A stretch of 6,091 nt of DNA from Pseudomonadota bacterium (GTDB taxonomy: Bacteria; Myxococcota_A; Bradymonadia; UBA4248): contig WQTY01000143.1 in the NCBI GenBank assembly GCA_009786045.1, positions 1 to 6,091 of the forward strand, given 5' to 3'. Below the pieces are notes generated by a model. That model searched no databases and was not told the DNA's origin. It saw only the letters and a program-made list of their open reading frames with translations. Of the stretch, positions 6,078 to 6,091 are shown piece by piece. Numbering within the stretch: the first letter of the stretch is position 1; every line of letters begins with the position of its first letter. Both the position numbers and the translations under genes were made by a program.

Positions 6078-6091
6078 AGGGGGGAGGCGCG

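Larger units (their letters stand above)
5762..6091. other. gene-free right end: AT-rich leader/promoter zone then GC-rich hairpin zone
   Basis: No convincing gene lies here. From 5762 to about 5880 the sequence is AT-rich and suits the upstream region of the lipoprotein gene. From about 5890 composition changes sharply to GC-rich and palindromic. An 82-codon frame on the - strand (6077-5829) runs through the hairpins and the candidate promoter; it is not accepted. No tRNA-like cloverleaf was seen. Confidence 0.6.

Overview
The window holds two large protein-coding genes facing each other (convergent), a repeat-rich gap between them, and a gene-free right end. The protein families point to a deltaproteobacterial-type predator or gliding-bacterium lineage (Myxococcota or Bradymonadales-like): a multidomain kinase-type STAND ATPase with TPRs, and a cysteine-rich FG-GAP lipoprotein carrying an 'RIWNQHSYHVTN' module. 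I associate all of these with such genomes from general family knowledge. No marker gene in the window fixes the taxonomy.

Left part (2-2599, + strand): the C-terminal 865 or so residues of a cytoplasmic signalling ATPase. It has an AAA_16/STAND NTPase core with clear Walker A and B motifs, a helical linker, and eight to nine TPR-like repeats with a period near 40 residues. The reading frame is open to the left edge. The sequence just before the ATPase resembles the linker that follows a Ser/Thr kinase domain in this family, so the kinase is probably outside the window.

Middle (2600-2855): a 256-base convergent gap filled with palindromes. Its two ends carry the same roughly 31-base GC-rich unit in opposite orientation, which gives it the look of a small non-autonomous (MITE- or REP-like) element of about 230 bp. 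No protein gene is supported here.

Right-centre (2856-5750, - strand): a complete 964-residue predicted outer-membrane or surface lipoprotein. In order it has an SPII signal peptide, 53 cysteines in a modular Cys-rich region, eight Asp-rich FG-GAP/VCBS calcium-type motifs (a beta-propeller), a conserved W-N-Q-H linker and a CARDB-like C-terminal beta-sandwich. A ribosome binding site and a candidate promoter lie upstream.

Right end (5751-6091): an AT-rich promoter zone followed, from about 5890, by an abrupt GC-rich array of five hairpins with no convincing coding sequence. The two genes are convergent and show no evident functional link. The most unusual items are the inverted repeat pair in the middle gap and the hairpin array at the right edge.
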